Source: an uncultured Fretibacterium sp. (GTDB lineage Bacteria; Synergistota; Synergistia; Synergistales; Aminobacteriaceae). From it: a stretch of DNA of 6,094 nt. The first letter of the stretch is position 1; each line of letters begins with the position of its first letter. Made by a program: the position numbers and the translations under genes. This document shows, piece by piece, positions 1 through 6,076 of this stretch. Under the pieces are notes generated by a model. The model did not search any database and was not told the origin of the DNA. It saw only the letters and a list, made by a program, of their open reading frames with translations. The stretch covers positions 1 to 6,094 of the forward strand of contig NZ_CAUUWA010000100.1 in NCBI RefSeq assembly GCF_963548695.1, read 5' to 3'.

Positions 1-842
1 AGAGGGGTGGAGCCGTCGTCGCGCGCGAACATGCGCGCGGCCAACAGGGTCCAGAGGACGGCGTAGGGGTTGTCGTTGCCCATGAAGACCGATATCTTGA
101 AGCGGATGTTCACGCCCAGTCGATAGAGAAGATAGCCCAGGAAGACGGTGCCCGGGTTGATGTTCAGCACCTCGTCCACACCGTAGTTCACGTAGTAGTA
201 CAGGGCCTCGTCCACCCACTGGAGCGGATGCCCGTTGGGCTGGCCGATGCCTCCGAAGTAGCCCGTCAGGGTCTCCGGTCCCCCGAGGTGCACGTTGGAG
301 CCGTCCGTCCCCTTGGTGTCCAGCGTCTCGACGCAGGAGGCCCCCAGGATCTTCATGGCGGCTCGAACTGCGGGAAGATCGCCCCCGTCCGCCTCCTGTT
401 CCCTCATCTTCCGGACGCGAATGAAGCGGCCCGGGAGCACCTCGCCCCGCTCGATGCACTGCCGGGCTTCGGCGACGATCCAGGGGAAATATTGCAGAGC
501 GCTGATCTCCAGGGTTACCGGCCTTGCCGCGTCGTACTCCCATACGGGGCGTTCGGGGCTGACCCTGGCTCTATAGGCCGAGATCGGGATGAACCTTCCC
601 TCCTCGCGCGCCGTCATGAGCCACTCGAGATCCTTGATATAGGGGGAGTCCAGCCTTTCGAGCCGCCTCAAAAGGTTTTCGATGCGGCCGGCCTCCCGTG
701 CCCTGGCGTTGATCTCCTCCACCGAACCATACTTGGCGACCACTCGCCGCAGGTCCCCGAGCAGGGGGTTGTCGGGGTTCGTCAAAAATGCGTTGAGTCC
801 CTCCATGGTGGACGGACCAACCTGAAAGTCCTGGTTCCTCAC
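1..842 (-). CDS. Conserved-looking protein of unknown family (3' end outside window)
   Basis: The reading frame is open from a GTG at 842 down to the left edge: 280 codons plus two bases, with no stop. The GTG is chosen because an AAAAGGAGG ribosome site lies 8 bases upstream and no other start codon follows closely. The product is soluble-looking, with no signal peptide or clear membrane segment. The first ~75 residues are charged and helical (MRNQDFQVGPSTMEGLNAFL, then an R/E-rich stretch). After about residue 140 the chain becomes glycine-rich with enzyme-like blocks: KILGASCVETLDTKGTDGSN, LGGPETLTGYFGGIGQPNG, then LNINPGTVFLGYLLYRLGVN and VFMGNDNPY. Conserved-style Gly/Asn/Asp loops between strands and helices suggest a metabolic alpha/beta or TIM-barrel enzyme, but I do not recognise the family and assign no reaction. 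It is divergent from the plus-strand operon, so it probably belongs to a separate transcription unit. Confidence 0.85.
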   Translation of the reverse strand, partial: MRNQDFQVGPSTMEGLNAFLTNPDNPLLGDLRRVVAKYGSVEEINARAREAGRIENLLRRLERLDSPYIKDLEWLMTAREEGRFIPISAYRARVSPERPVWEYDAARPVTLEISALQYFPWIVAEARQCIERGEVLPGRFIRVRKMREQEADGGDLPAVRAAMKILGASCVETLDTKGTDGSNVHLGGPETLTGYFGGIGQPNGHPLQWVDEALYYYVNYGVDEVLNINPGTVFLGYLLYRLGVNIRFKISVFMGNDNPYAVLWTLLAARMFARDDGSTP

Positions 843-850
843 GATGTACT

Positions 851-859
851 CCTCCTTTT
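851..859 (-). promoter_or_regulatory. Strong Shine-Dalgarno deciding the GTG start at 842
   Basis: Read on the minus strand this is AAAAGGAGG, a near-perfect anti-16S match, ending 8 bases before the GTG at 842. It fixes the minus-strand gene's start at a non-ATG codon. Confidence 0.8.
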
Positions 860-914
860 CGTTTCCCTCCGTCCTTGCAGAACGACGCCATAGAGGGCCG
901 AGTATCATTCATTC

Positions 915-920
915 ATTATA
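915..920 (-). promoter_or_regulatory. Possible -10 box of the leftward gene
   Basis: Minus strand reads TATAAT here, about 75 bases upstream of the GTG start. The hexamer expected 17 bases upstream (943-938, AATTAT on the minus strand) is a poor -35. A functional promoter would therefore rely on the -10 or on an activator. The site sits in a small AT-rich island between the divergent genes, beside three tandem TCAT units (905-916). Confidence 0.4.
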
Positions 921-936
921 CCGTCGATTTCCTGTG

Positions 937-942
937 TATAAT
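937..942 (+). promoter_or_regulatory. Possible -10 box of the rightward three-gene operon
   Basis: TATAAT on the plus strand, 64 bases upstream of the ATG at 1007. This would give a leader of roughly 55-60 bases. No good TTGACA-like hexamer is present at 16-18 bases upstream. The -35 position would overlap the opposing minus-strand TATAAT at 915-920, so the two divergent promoters could exclude each other. Confidence 0.45.
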
Positions 943-1006
943 TGAGAGGAAGTGTGAGGCCGGGTATTTCGGGCTTTTGTGCCGAACGAAAGCGGGGAGA
1001 GTCAAG

Positions 1007-1747
1007 ATGGAAGAGAAGCGGATGGTTTGGGATGTCGCCGAGGAGTTGCGGAAGATTTTGCGGGCGAACGAGAAGAGGTTTATGACCCTTCCCTCAGTGA
1101 GAGAGAAATTGAACTCACAGCTCCGCAAACATCTGGGGATGACGGGCAGGAGGCTGACGGCCCCGAGCCTGAAAAAAATTCTGGAGCCCCATCTGGACGA
1201 GACGCTGGAGATCCGTACAAACGGCCGTTATACCTATCTCGTCGCCGTCGGGGATCCGGGGGATCTGATCGCGGACTTTATCGAAAAAAAACCCGGAAAG
1301 CTGGCTGGAGGGCTGGCCTCCTCCCTGCCCTTCAGGAAGGCGGAGTTTCTGAGCCTGCTCAACAGCCTGATGAAGGAGGGACGCCTTTATGCCGTCCTCA
1401 AGGACGATTACAAGGCGTGTTTCTTTGTCTCCGAGGGGCCGGGGGCTGCGGGGAGGGCCGAGAGACCGACGCCGCCCTTGGAGGACACGTTCGGCAAACG
1501 CAGGGAACAGTTTCATGCGGCCTTTCGGGAGCTCGATCGAGGGAGCATTTTTGTCCGTATCTGCGATCTGCGCCGCCGTATGGGCTGGCCGCGCGAGGTC
1601 TTCGACGACATGCTCCGCCGGCTTCGTGACGATGAGGTCGTTCAGCTTCATGCGGGGGACGTGACGCTGATGACGCCCGAGCAGGTCGAGGATGGTTTTG
1701 TGGACGAGAACGGCTTCAGGATGGGGACGATGACATGGATAGGCTGA
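1007..1747 (+). CDS. Winged-helix-repeat protein, probable DNA-binding adaptor of the operon (246 aa)
   Basis: The ATG at 1007 is chosen over the upstream in-frame ATG at 875 because GGGGAGA (994-1000) lies 6 bases before it, and the upstream extension would run through the divergent promoter region. I do not recognise a named family. The protein seems to be three winged-helix-like units. The first spans about residues 10-71, ending in a wing-like GRYTYLVAV. The second spans about 86-142, with helix KAEFLSLLNSLMKEGRLYAV and wing KACFFVSEG. The third spans about 163-222, with recognition-helix-like WPREVFDDMLRRLRDDE and wing VVQLHAGDVTLM. A 20-residue linker rich in Gly, Pro, Arg and Glu separates units two and three, and the tail ends FRMGTMTWIG. 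There is no enzyme motif, signal peptide or membrane segment. The third unit resembles modules that accompany P-loop ATPases, which fits its overlap with the ATPase gene. The likely role is DNA recognition or an ATPase partner; transcriptional control of the operon is the main alternative. Confidence 0.88.
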   Translation: MEEKRMVWDVAEELRKILRANEKRFMTLPSVREKLNSQLRKHLGMTGRRLTAPSLKKILEPHLDETLEIRTNGRYTYLVAVGDPGDLIADFIEKKPGKLAGGLASSLPFRKAEFLSLLNSLMKEGRLYAVLKDDYKACFFVSEGPGAAGRAERPTPPLEDTFGKRREQFHAAFRELDRGSIFVRICDLRRRMGWPREVFDDMLRRLRDDEVVQLHAGDVTLMTPEQVEDGFVDENGFRMGTMTWIG

Positions 1748-3849
1748 GCGGCGGCCTGAGCGATTCGGAGGGCGGAGGCTTGAATGGAGGCGAATTGAAT
1801 GGAGGCGGTATTCGCGCCCAATTGGTGGAGAACAATCCCTTTGCCTCGTCCGCGGCACCCAATCCCTGGGACAACGCCAACCCCGACATCGACTCCCTCA
1901 ATCGTGACATCGTCGAACATATCGAACAGCTCCTGAGGATGAAGAGGCGGGAGCCCGCCTTGCCCCTTGCCGGCTTGATCCTGGGGGAGCCGGGGACGGG
2001 CAAGACCCATATGCTCAAGCGGGTTCTTGGCAAGATTCGTAAGAACGGGCAGATTGCGATCTTTGTAGCGGTCAGGGCTTTCATGAACCCAAAGAGCGTC
2101 ATGCGGGACCTGCTTCGGGAAATCTTCATCAGCATGGCGCGGGAGCACAGGGACGGGAAGCTGCAGATCGATCTGTTGCTCGGTGAGCTGGATGAAAGCT
2201 ACCACGAGCGCTGCCGTGAGAAGGGGCGTCCCGTCCTCTCGGGCATGGACCGGCTCAGTCCTCTCAAGAAACAGCTGTTGGAGATCGACAGGGATTTCCT
2301 TCGTTGCCTGCTGCTCTACGCCGACACGGAGGACGCATCCTTGAAGGAGGATATCCTCTTCTGGCTGATGGGGGAGTCCGACGAGAGCTTTCCCGAGAGG
2401 CTGAAGGTTCCCGATTGCGACCGGGACGCGATGGCGCCGGAGGCGCGGGAGGACGAGGCGTCGAAGATGCTCCTCTCCCTGGGGCATGTCCTGTGCTATG
2501 CCCGTGTTCCCATGCTGGTCTGTTTCGACCAGCTCGACGGCATGGATTCCCCGGACCTGATCAACGCGTGGGGGAAGGTGCTGAGCCTTCTGGTCAACGA
2601 TGTTTCCGGCATGCTGCCCCTGGCCTTTCTTCGCGCCGATACTTGGAACCACCGTTTTTCCCGGGTGCTGGACAGCGCTGTGGTGCAGCGCTTCAACCAT
2701 CCTGTTCCCATGGGAAACTGCAGCCTGGATCAGGCGAGGCAGCTGGTTAAAAATCGCATCGCGGCCTTTTTCGTCGAGGGGGCGGAGGAGAAGTACCGAT
2801 GGCTGATGGCTCGTCTCGAGGGGAAGCTGCGGACGGGATACTCCCCCAGGACGGTCATAGATTTGGCGAACCGGGCGATCCATGAGGACGGTTCGGAGCC
2901 CCCTTCGGAAAGCCCGAGGGGGACGAGGTCCCCGGAGGTTGCCGAAACGGACGAGATCCGTGAGGCCGAACGAACCCTGATTGCGGCTTACCGCGAGGAG
3001 TGCGACAAGGTGGCCTCGGACCCGAATGCCTGGCCGCCCAACGCGGATCAGCTTCTGGATGCGCTGGAAATGTGGTTGGCCTCCCGGCCGGAGTTCAACG
3101 TCTCCCGCTCGGACGATAAATACGTTCGGCTGTCCGGGCAGCGCTCCGCCGGGGGGCGGATGACGCCATGCGCCTTCATCGTCCTGACTGCCAGGAATCA
3201 TCTTTCCGCGGCCGCTGCCCTGAAGCGGGGGGTCGATTTTCTGAGCGCACATCCCGATGGGCTCTGCTGCTACGTCACGGACGATCGGGTTTTCCGAGGC
3301 CCCGAAAACTGGAGGCAGGTTCATGATCTCCTTGGGCAGTTCAGGGCTCTGAAGGGGAGGGCGGTCATCCTCGAATCCGGGGGGCGCGCGGCCTGGTACG
3401 GCCTCGTGGCGTTCCGGAACAAGGTCTGCAACGGAGACGTTGCCCTCTATCCGTCCTCGGGCCAGCGTCCGGCGACGCGGGAGGACTTTTTGCGCTACAT
3501 GAAGGAGGGCTTCCGTCTGGAGCTTCTCGACCTGGGGGAGGACGGAGAAACTTCCCCGGACGGTGATGCAGATGGGGGCCCCAAGGGGGGAAGTGCCCCC
3601 GTTTCTCCCGCCCCGAAACCGGAGAGTTCGGATGGGAGCGTTCCGGACGAGGAACGGCTGACTCGCGCCGTCCTGTCCCTGCTGAAGGGGTCTCCCATGA
3701 AGATGATGGGGGCCGAGCTCCTGGTGGGAGCGCTCCATCGCGAGGGGGTCAATGTCGGTTATCAGACGCTGCTGGCCGGGTTGAACCGTCAAAAGACGCT
3801 CTTCCGCCTTTACCCCTCTGGAGACGGTACCCTGATCGCGATGGTGTAG
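1735..3849 (+). CDS. AAA+/ORC-like P-loop ATPase with unassigned alpha/beta domain and C-terminal winged helix (704 aa)
   Basis: The ATG at 1735 overlaps the previous gene by 13 bases, with GGGGAC about 7 bases upstream. Residues 1-30 are a flexible Gly/Asn/Ser leader. The ATPase core spans about 33-385. Its Walker A is GEPGTGKT at 84-91. Walker B is LVCFDQLD at 261-268, with Gln where many AAA+ proteins have Glu. A sensor-1-like strand FLRAD lies at 298-302, and an SPRTVIDLANRAI segment at 370-382 carries a sensor-2-like Arg372. A long helical insert (about 120-245) separates Walker A and B. An acidic linker (about 384-405) leads to a helix and then an alpha/beta domain (about 475-600; strands FIVLTA, GLCCYVTDD and AVILES) that I cannot assign. 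A Gly/Pro/Asp/Ser linker (601-637) precedes a winged helix (638-704). The architecture recalls ORC/Cdc6, STAND and BREX-type ATPases but fits none with certainty. It is probably an ATP-dependent loader or switch for the downstream translocase-nuclease. Confidence 0.93.
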   Translation: MDRLSGGLSDSEGGGLNGGELNGGGIRAQLVENNPFASSAAPNPWDNANPDIDSLNRDIVEHIEQLLRMKRREPALPLAGLILGEPGTGKTHMLKRVLGKIRKNGQIAIFVAVRAFMNPKSVMRDLLREIFISMAREHRDGKLQIDLLLGELDESYHERCREKGRPVLSGMDRLSPLKKQLLEIDRDFLRCLLLYADTEDASLKEDILFWLMGESDESFPERLKVPDCDRDAMAPEAREDEASKMLLSLGHVLCYARVPMLVCFDQLDGMDSPDLINAWGKVLSLLVNDVSGMLPLAFLRADTWNHRFSRVLDSAVVQRFNHPVPMGNCSLDQARQLVKNRIAAFFVEGAEEKYRWLMARLEGKLRTGYSPRTVIDLANRAIHEDGSEPPSESPRGTRSPEVAETDEIREAERTLIAAYREECDKVASDPNAWPPNADQLLDALEMWLASRPEFNVSRSDDKYVRLSGQRSAGGRMTPCAFIVLTARNHLSAAAALKRGVDFLSAHPDGLCCYVTDDRVFRGPENWRQVHDLLGQFRALKGRAVILESGGRAAWYGLVAFRNKVCNGDVALYPSSGQRPATREDFLRYMKEGFRLELLDLGEDGETSPDGDADGGPKGGSAPVSPAPKPESSDGSVPDEERLTRAVLSLLKGSPMKMMGAELLVGALHREGVNVGYQTLLAGLNRQKTLFRLYPSGDGTLIAMV
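1780..1807 (+). repeat. Short in-frame tandem repeat at the ATPase N-terminus
   Basis: TTGAATGGAGGCG occurs at 1780-1792 and again at 1795-1807, a 15-base period. It encodes the near-duplicate LNGGE/LNGGG in the flexible leader of the ATPase (residues 16-25). Because the period is a multiple of three, slippage would change leader length without breaking the frame. Confidence 0.8.
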
Positions 3850-3853
3850 GGCT

Positions 3854-5917
3854 ATGGGTTCCCGGAAGAAACGAGACGACGTTCAGACCCTTTCCGTCAG
3901 TGACGCGGCGTTGTGCCAGCGCTGTCCCAGGCTTCTGGCCTATCGCGGGGAGGGGGAGCGTGGGGCCTGGAAGGTCGGTATCGAGGGGAGCGGCGAGAAG
4001 TACGGTTCCCTGTTCCACAAGCATATTGCCGGGGCCTTCTTCGAAACGGCGGCCGATCCCAACAATTCCCTGAGGGGCGAGATCCGTGCGGTCCTTACCG
4101 GAGCGCACGCCGGGGAGGCCCCGATTCGGGAGCGCCTGGAGGAGCTTATTCGTACCCGTTTCTTTCTTCCCTTCCTGGATCGCTACGCGCCGAAGCTCGA
4201 TACGGGGCGGGTGTTGTCCATGGCACGGGGGACCTCTATTTGGTCGGGGTGTATGGCGGATTTTCTGGCGGGAATCCCCTTTGATCGTCTCGATCCCGAC
4301 GAGGCGATGGACCGCGTGTTCCTGAGGCCGGAGCGCACGCTCCAGGCTGCCTATGTTTCCTCCGACGGACGGGTGCTGGAGCTCTCGGGACGCTACGACG
4401 CGCTGCTGTTCAATCCCGATCCCTGCGAGGCGACCCTGTTCGAGTTCAAGGGGTATCGATGTTCCGACCCCTCGGTGGCCCTCTCCCAGACGTTGATCTA
4501 TGCCTGGCTGATCCAGAATGCCACGGGCATTCTGCCCGCCGTGCAGGTCGTTTATCTGGAGGAGGAGCGTCCCGGCGTCTTCCCCTCCTCCGAGGTCGCG
4601 AGCATGATGTCCGCGCTGCCGGGCCTCTTCGATGTGGTCCTGGACGTACTGGAGCGGCGCTCGCCCCTGCCCGTGGCGGTGAACTCCGAACTCTGCCTGC
4701 AGTGCCCCTGGAACGGGGACTGCGCCGGGGATTGGGGAACGGTCGCCGAGCCCTCCGCCGCTCCGGAGAAGATGGAGAAGATAGGGAGCGATTCCGGCGG
4801 CGAATCCTGTGGCGACTCCAGCGATGATTTCGGGGAAAGATCTCGCGATGCGGAGGGACGCGAGCGCATGGGGCAGCTGCTTGGGGCCTTGAAGGACCTC
4901 GGGCTGTCCGTTGCTGATGCAGGGGTCGTCTGCGGCCCCTGTTTCATAAGGTTGAAGGTCCGCCCCGACGCCGCGAGTGGGACGACCGTAAAGAAGATAG
5001 GGAATCGGGCGGATGACCTCCAGGTCCAGATGGACCTTCCTCAGCCCCCCATGATCCAGGCTCAAAAGGGATATGTCAGCGTGGATGTCCCGCGCCTTCG
5101 TCGCGAGGTCCTGACCCTTGAAAAACTGATGCGGCAAGGGCAGGGAGAGAGAGCGCGTCCCGACTCGGAGGCCGCCTTTCCCCTGGGGATGAGGGTGGAT
5201 GGAAGCGTTTTTTGGGCCGACCTGTCGGAACCGTCCATGACCAGTATCTTGATTGGGGGGACCTCCGGGAGCGGAAAAAGCGTGTTGCTCCGCTCCGTGG
5301 TCGTGGGTCTCCTGCTCTGTGCGCCGCAGGACGGCGTGGGCTTTACCCTGATCGACCCCAAGCGCGTTACCTTCACCGACCTGGCGGGGCTGCGGGCCCT
5401 GGAGGAGGGACGGGTCCTCTGCGACGCCGATGAGGCCATGGAGGCCCTGAGGGAGGCCGTTGAGGAGATGGAGCAGCGCTATGAGCTCATGGAGGGGGCG
5501 CGGGTCTCCCATCTGACGGATTACAATGTCGCCATGGGGGAGCGGCTGCGGCGCCGGGTCCTCATCATCGACGAGTATGCCGACCTCATGACGTCCAAGG
5601 GCACGGCGAAGGAGCTCGAACTTTTTATCCAGAGGATATGCCAGAAGGGCAGGGCCGCGGGGTTTCACCTGCTGCTGGCGACGCAGCGTCCGGACTCGAA
5701 GGTGGTGACCGGCGTCATCAAGGCCAACCTTCAGCTGCGCATCGCGCTGAAGGTCTCGAGCAAGAGCAACAGTCAGATCATCCTGGGCGAGGGGTTCACG
5801 GAGGCTCAATGCCTTCTGGGCCATGGGGATATGCTGGTCGGCAACGGCTCCTATGTGGAGCGGCTCCAGGCTCCCTTGGCCGATGTCGCACTGCTGGACC
5901 GGGAGTTCTGGAATTAG
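3854..5917 (+). CDS. Cas4/RecB-like PD-(D/E)XK nuclease fused to a soluble FtsK/SpoIIIE-type DNA translocase (687 aa)
   Basis: It starts 4 bases after the ATPase stop with only a weak ribosome site, so translation is probably coupled. Residues 1-296 are a Cas4/AddB-like nuclease. N-terminal CQRCPR holds C21 and C24. A motif-I-like His lies in LFHKH (H55/H57). The GRYDALLF motif gives D182, LFEFKG gives E197 and K199, and QTLIYAW gives Q212 and Y216. The C-terminal cluster is C281, C284 and C290. Four cysteines, one N-terminal and three C-terminal, are the iron-sulphur ligand pattern of this family. After an acidic Ser/Gly linker (about 297-338), residues 340-445 match the FtsK alpha domain. 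The beta motor follows: Walker A GGTSGSGKS (468-476), LIDPKR (499-504), Walker B VLIIDEYADLM (569-579), QKGRAAGFHLLLATQRP (597-613), then IKANLQLRIALKVSSKS and LLGHGDML. There is no transmembrane region and no gamma domain. All visible catalytic residues are intact. The inferred role is ATP-driven movement along duplex DNA coupled to cleavage in the cytoplasm; defence or DNA-end processing are both possible. Confidence 0.93.
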   Translation: MGSRKKRDDVQTLSVSDAALCQRCPRLLAYRGEGERGAWKVGIEGSGEKYGSLFHKHIAGAFFETAADPNNSLRGEIRAVLTGAHAGEAPIRERLEELIRTRFFLPFLDRYAPKLDTGRVLSMARGTSIWSGCMADFLAGIPFDRLDPDEAMDRVFLRPERTLQAAYVSSDGRVLELSGRYDALLFNPDPCEATLFEFKGYRCSDPSVALSQTLIYAWLIQNATGILPAVQVVYLEEERPGVFPSSEVASMMSALPGLFDVVLDVLERRSPLPVAVNSELCLQCPWNGDCAGDWGTVAEPSAAPEKMEKIGSDSGGESCGDSSDDFGERSRDAEGRERMGQLLGALKDLGLSVADAGVVCGPCFIRLKVRPDAASGTTVKKIGNRADDLQVQMDLPQPPMIQAQKGYVSVDVPRLRREVLTLEKLMRQGQGERARPDSEAAFPLGMRVDGSVFWADLSEPSMTSILIGGTSGSGKSVLLRSVVVGLLLCAPQDGVGFTLIDPKRVTFTDLAGLRALEEGRVLCDADEAMEALREAVEEMEQRYELMEGARVSHLTDYNVAMGERLRRRVLIIDEYADLMTSKGTAKELELFIQRICQKGRAAGFHLLLATQRPDSKVVTGVIKANLQLRIALKVSSKSNSQIILGEGFTEAQCLLGHGDMLVGNGSYVERLQAPLADVALLDREFWN

Positions 5918-5934
5918 GGAAGAGCTGATGGAGT

Positions 5935-5966
5935 CGGCGTCTTCTTGGTTTTGTCGGAAGATGGCG
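5935..5966 (+). terminator. Weak hairpin after the operon, possible terminator
   Basis: CGGCGTCTTC (5935-5944) can pair with GAAGATGGCG (5957-5966) through a 12-base T/G-rich loop, with one G-G mismatch and one G-U pair. No T-run follows the stem, so it is not a textbook intrinsic terminator. It lies 18 bases after the last stop codon, where a terminator would be expected. Confidence 0.3.
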
Positions 5967-6048
5967 AGGTTTGAGGGAGCTGTTATATTCGGTTTTGGAG
6001 ATGTTGTTTATGGGTATGAGAGGTATAAGAGGTATTTTGTTTTTGTAC

Positions 6049-6076
6049 TTGACAGTTAGGAGAAAGGCTGTATAAT
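6049..6076 (+). promoter_or_regulatory. Perfect-consensus housekeeping promoter firing rightward out of the window
   Basis: TTGACA at 6049-6054 and TATAAT at 6071-6076 are separated by 16 bases, an exact match to both sigma-70/sigma-A hexamers. A T-rich stretch just upstream (6033-6048) could act as an UP-like element. Transcription should begin near 6083, so the product lies beyond the window. Promoters this close to consensus often drive stable RNA genes, but nothing of the product is visible, so a tRNA, rRNA or strongly expressed gene is only a guess. Confidence 0.75.

Larger units (their letters stand above)
1007..5917 (+). other. Predicted three-gene operon: winged-helix protein, AAA+ ATPase, nuclease-FtsK fusion
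   Basis: Three co-directional genes with a 13-base overlap between the first and second and a 4-base gap between the second and third. No promoter or terminator is visible between them. The spacing implies one transcript and probable translational coupling. The divergent region on the left and the hairpin plus new promoter on the right bound the unit. Confidence 0.85.

Noticed and set aside
228..893. A 221-codon plus-strand open frame at the left
   Set aside because: It lies opposite the minus-strand gene starting at 842, which has a strong ribosome site and protein-like patterning. The plus frame has neither and would run through that gene's start region.
571..912. A 113-codon minus-strand ATG frame covering the start of the leftward gene
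   Set aside because: It is out of frame with the longer GTG-started gene, reads as Gly/Arg/His-rich shadow sequence, and would start at the candidate -10 region.
875..1006. An upstream ATG extension of the first operon gene by 44 residues
   Set aside because: It has no ribosome site and spans the divergent promoter region, and the extension (HYTVDFLCIIERKCEAGYFG) is unlike the rest of the protein. The ATG at 1007 has a good ribosome site.
1648..3792. A 714-codon open frame on the minus strand opposite the ATPase gene
   Set aside because: It is antisense to a gene with clear Walker motifs. Its translation is rich in Pro, Arg, Gln and His with no domain pattern, and high GC with biased third positions produces such long antisense frames.
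3854..4741. A CRISPR-adaptation Cas4 gene
   Set aside because: The nuclease is Cas4-like, but it is fused to an FtsK motor, no cas1/cas2 genes are present, and I see no repeat-spacer array anywhere in the window.
3749..5824. A 691-codon open frame on the minus strand opposite the nuclease-FtsK gene
   Set aside because: Same reasoning: the plus strand carries unmistakable FtsK and PD-(D/E)XK motifs, while the minus translation is low in pattern and compositionally biased.
5928..6059. A 43-codon ATG frame after the operon (begins MESASSWFCRK)
   Set aside because: It has a passable ribosome site, but the sequence is AT-rich with no recognisable pattern, contains the hairpin and runs into the -35 box of the consensus promoter. 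It is more likely chance.
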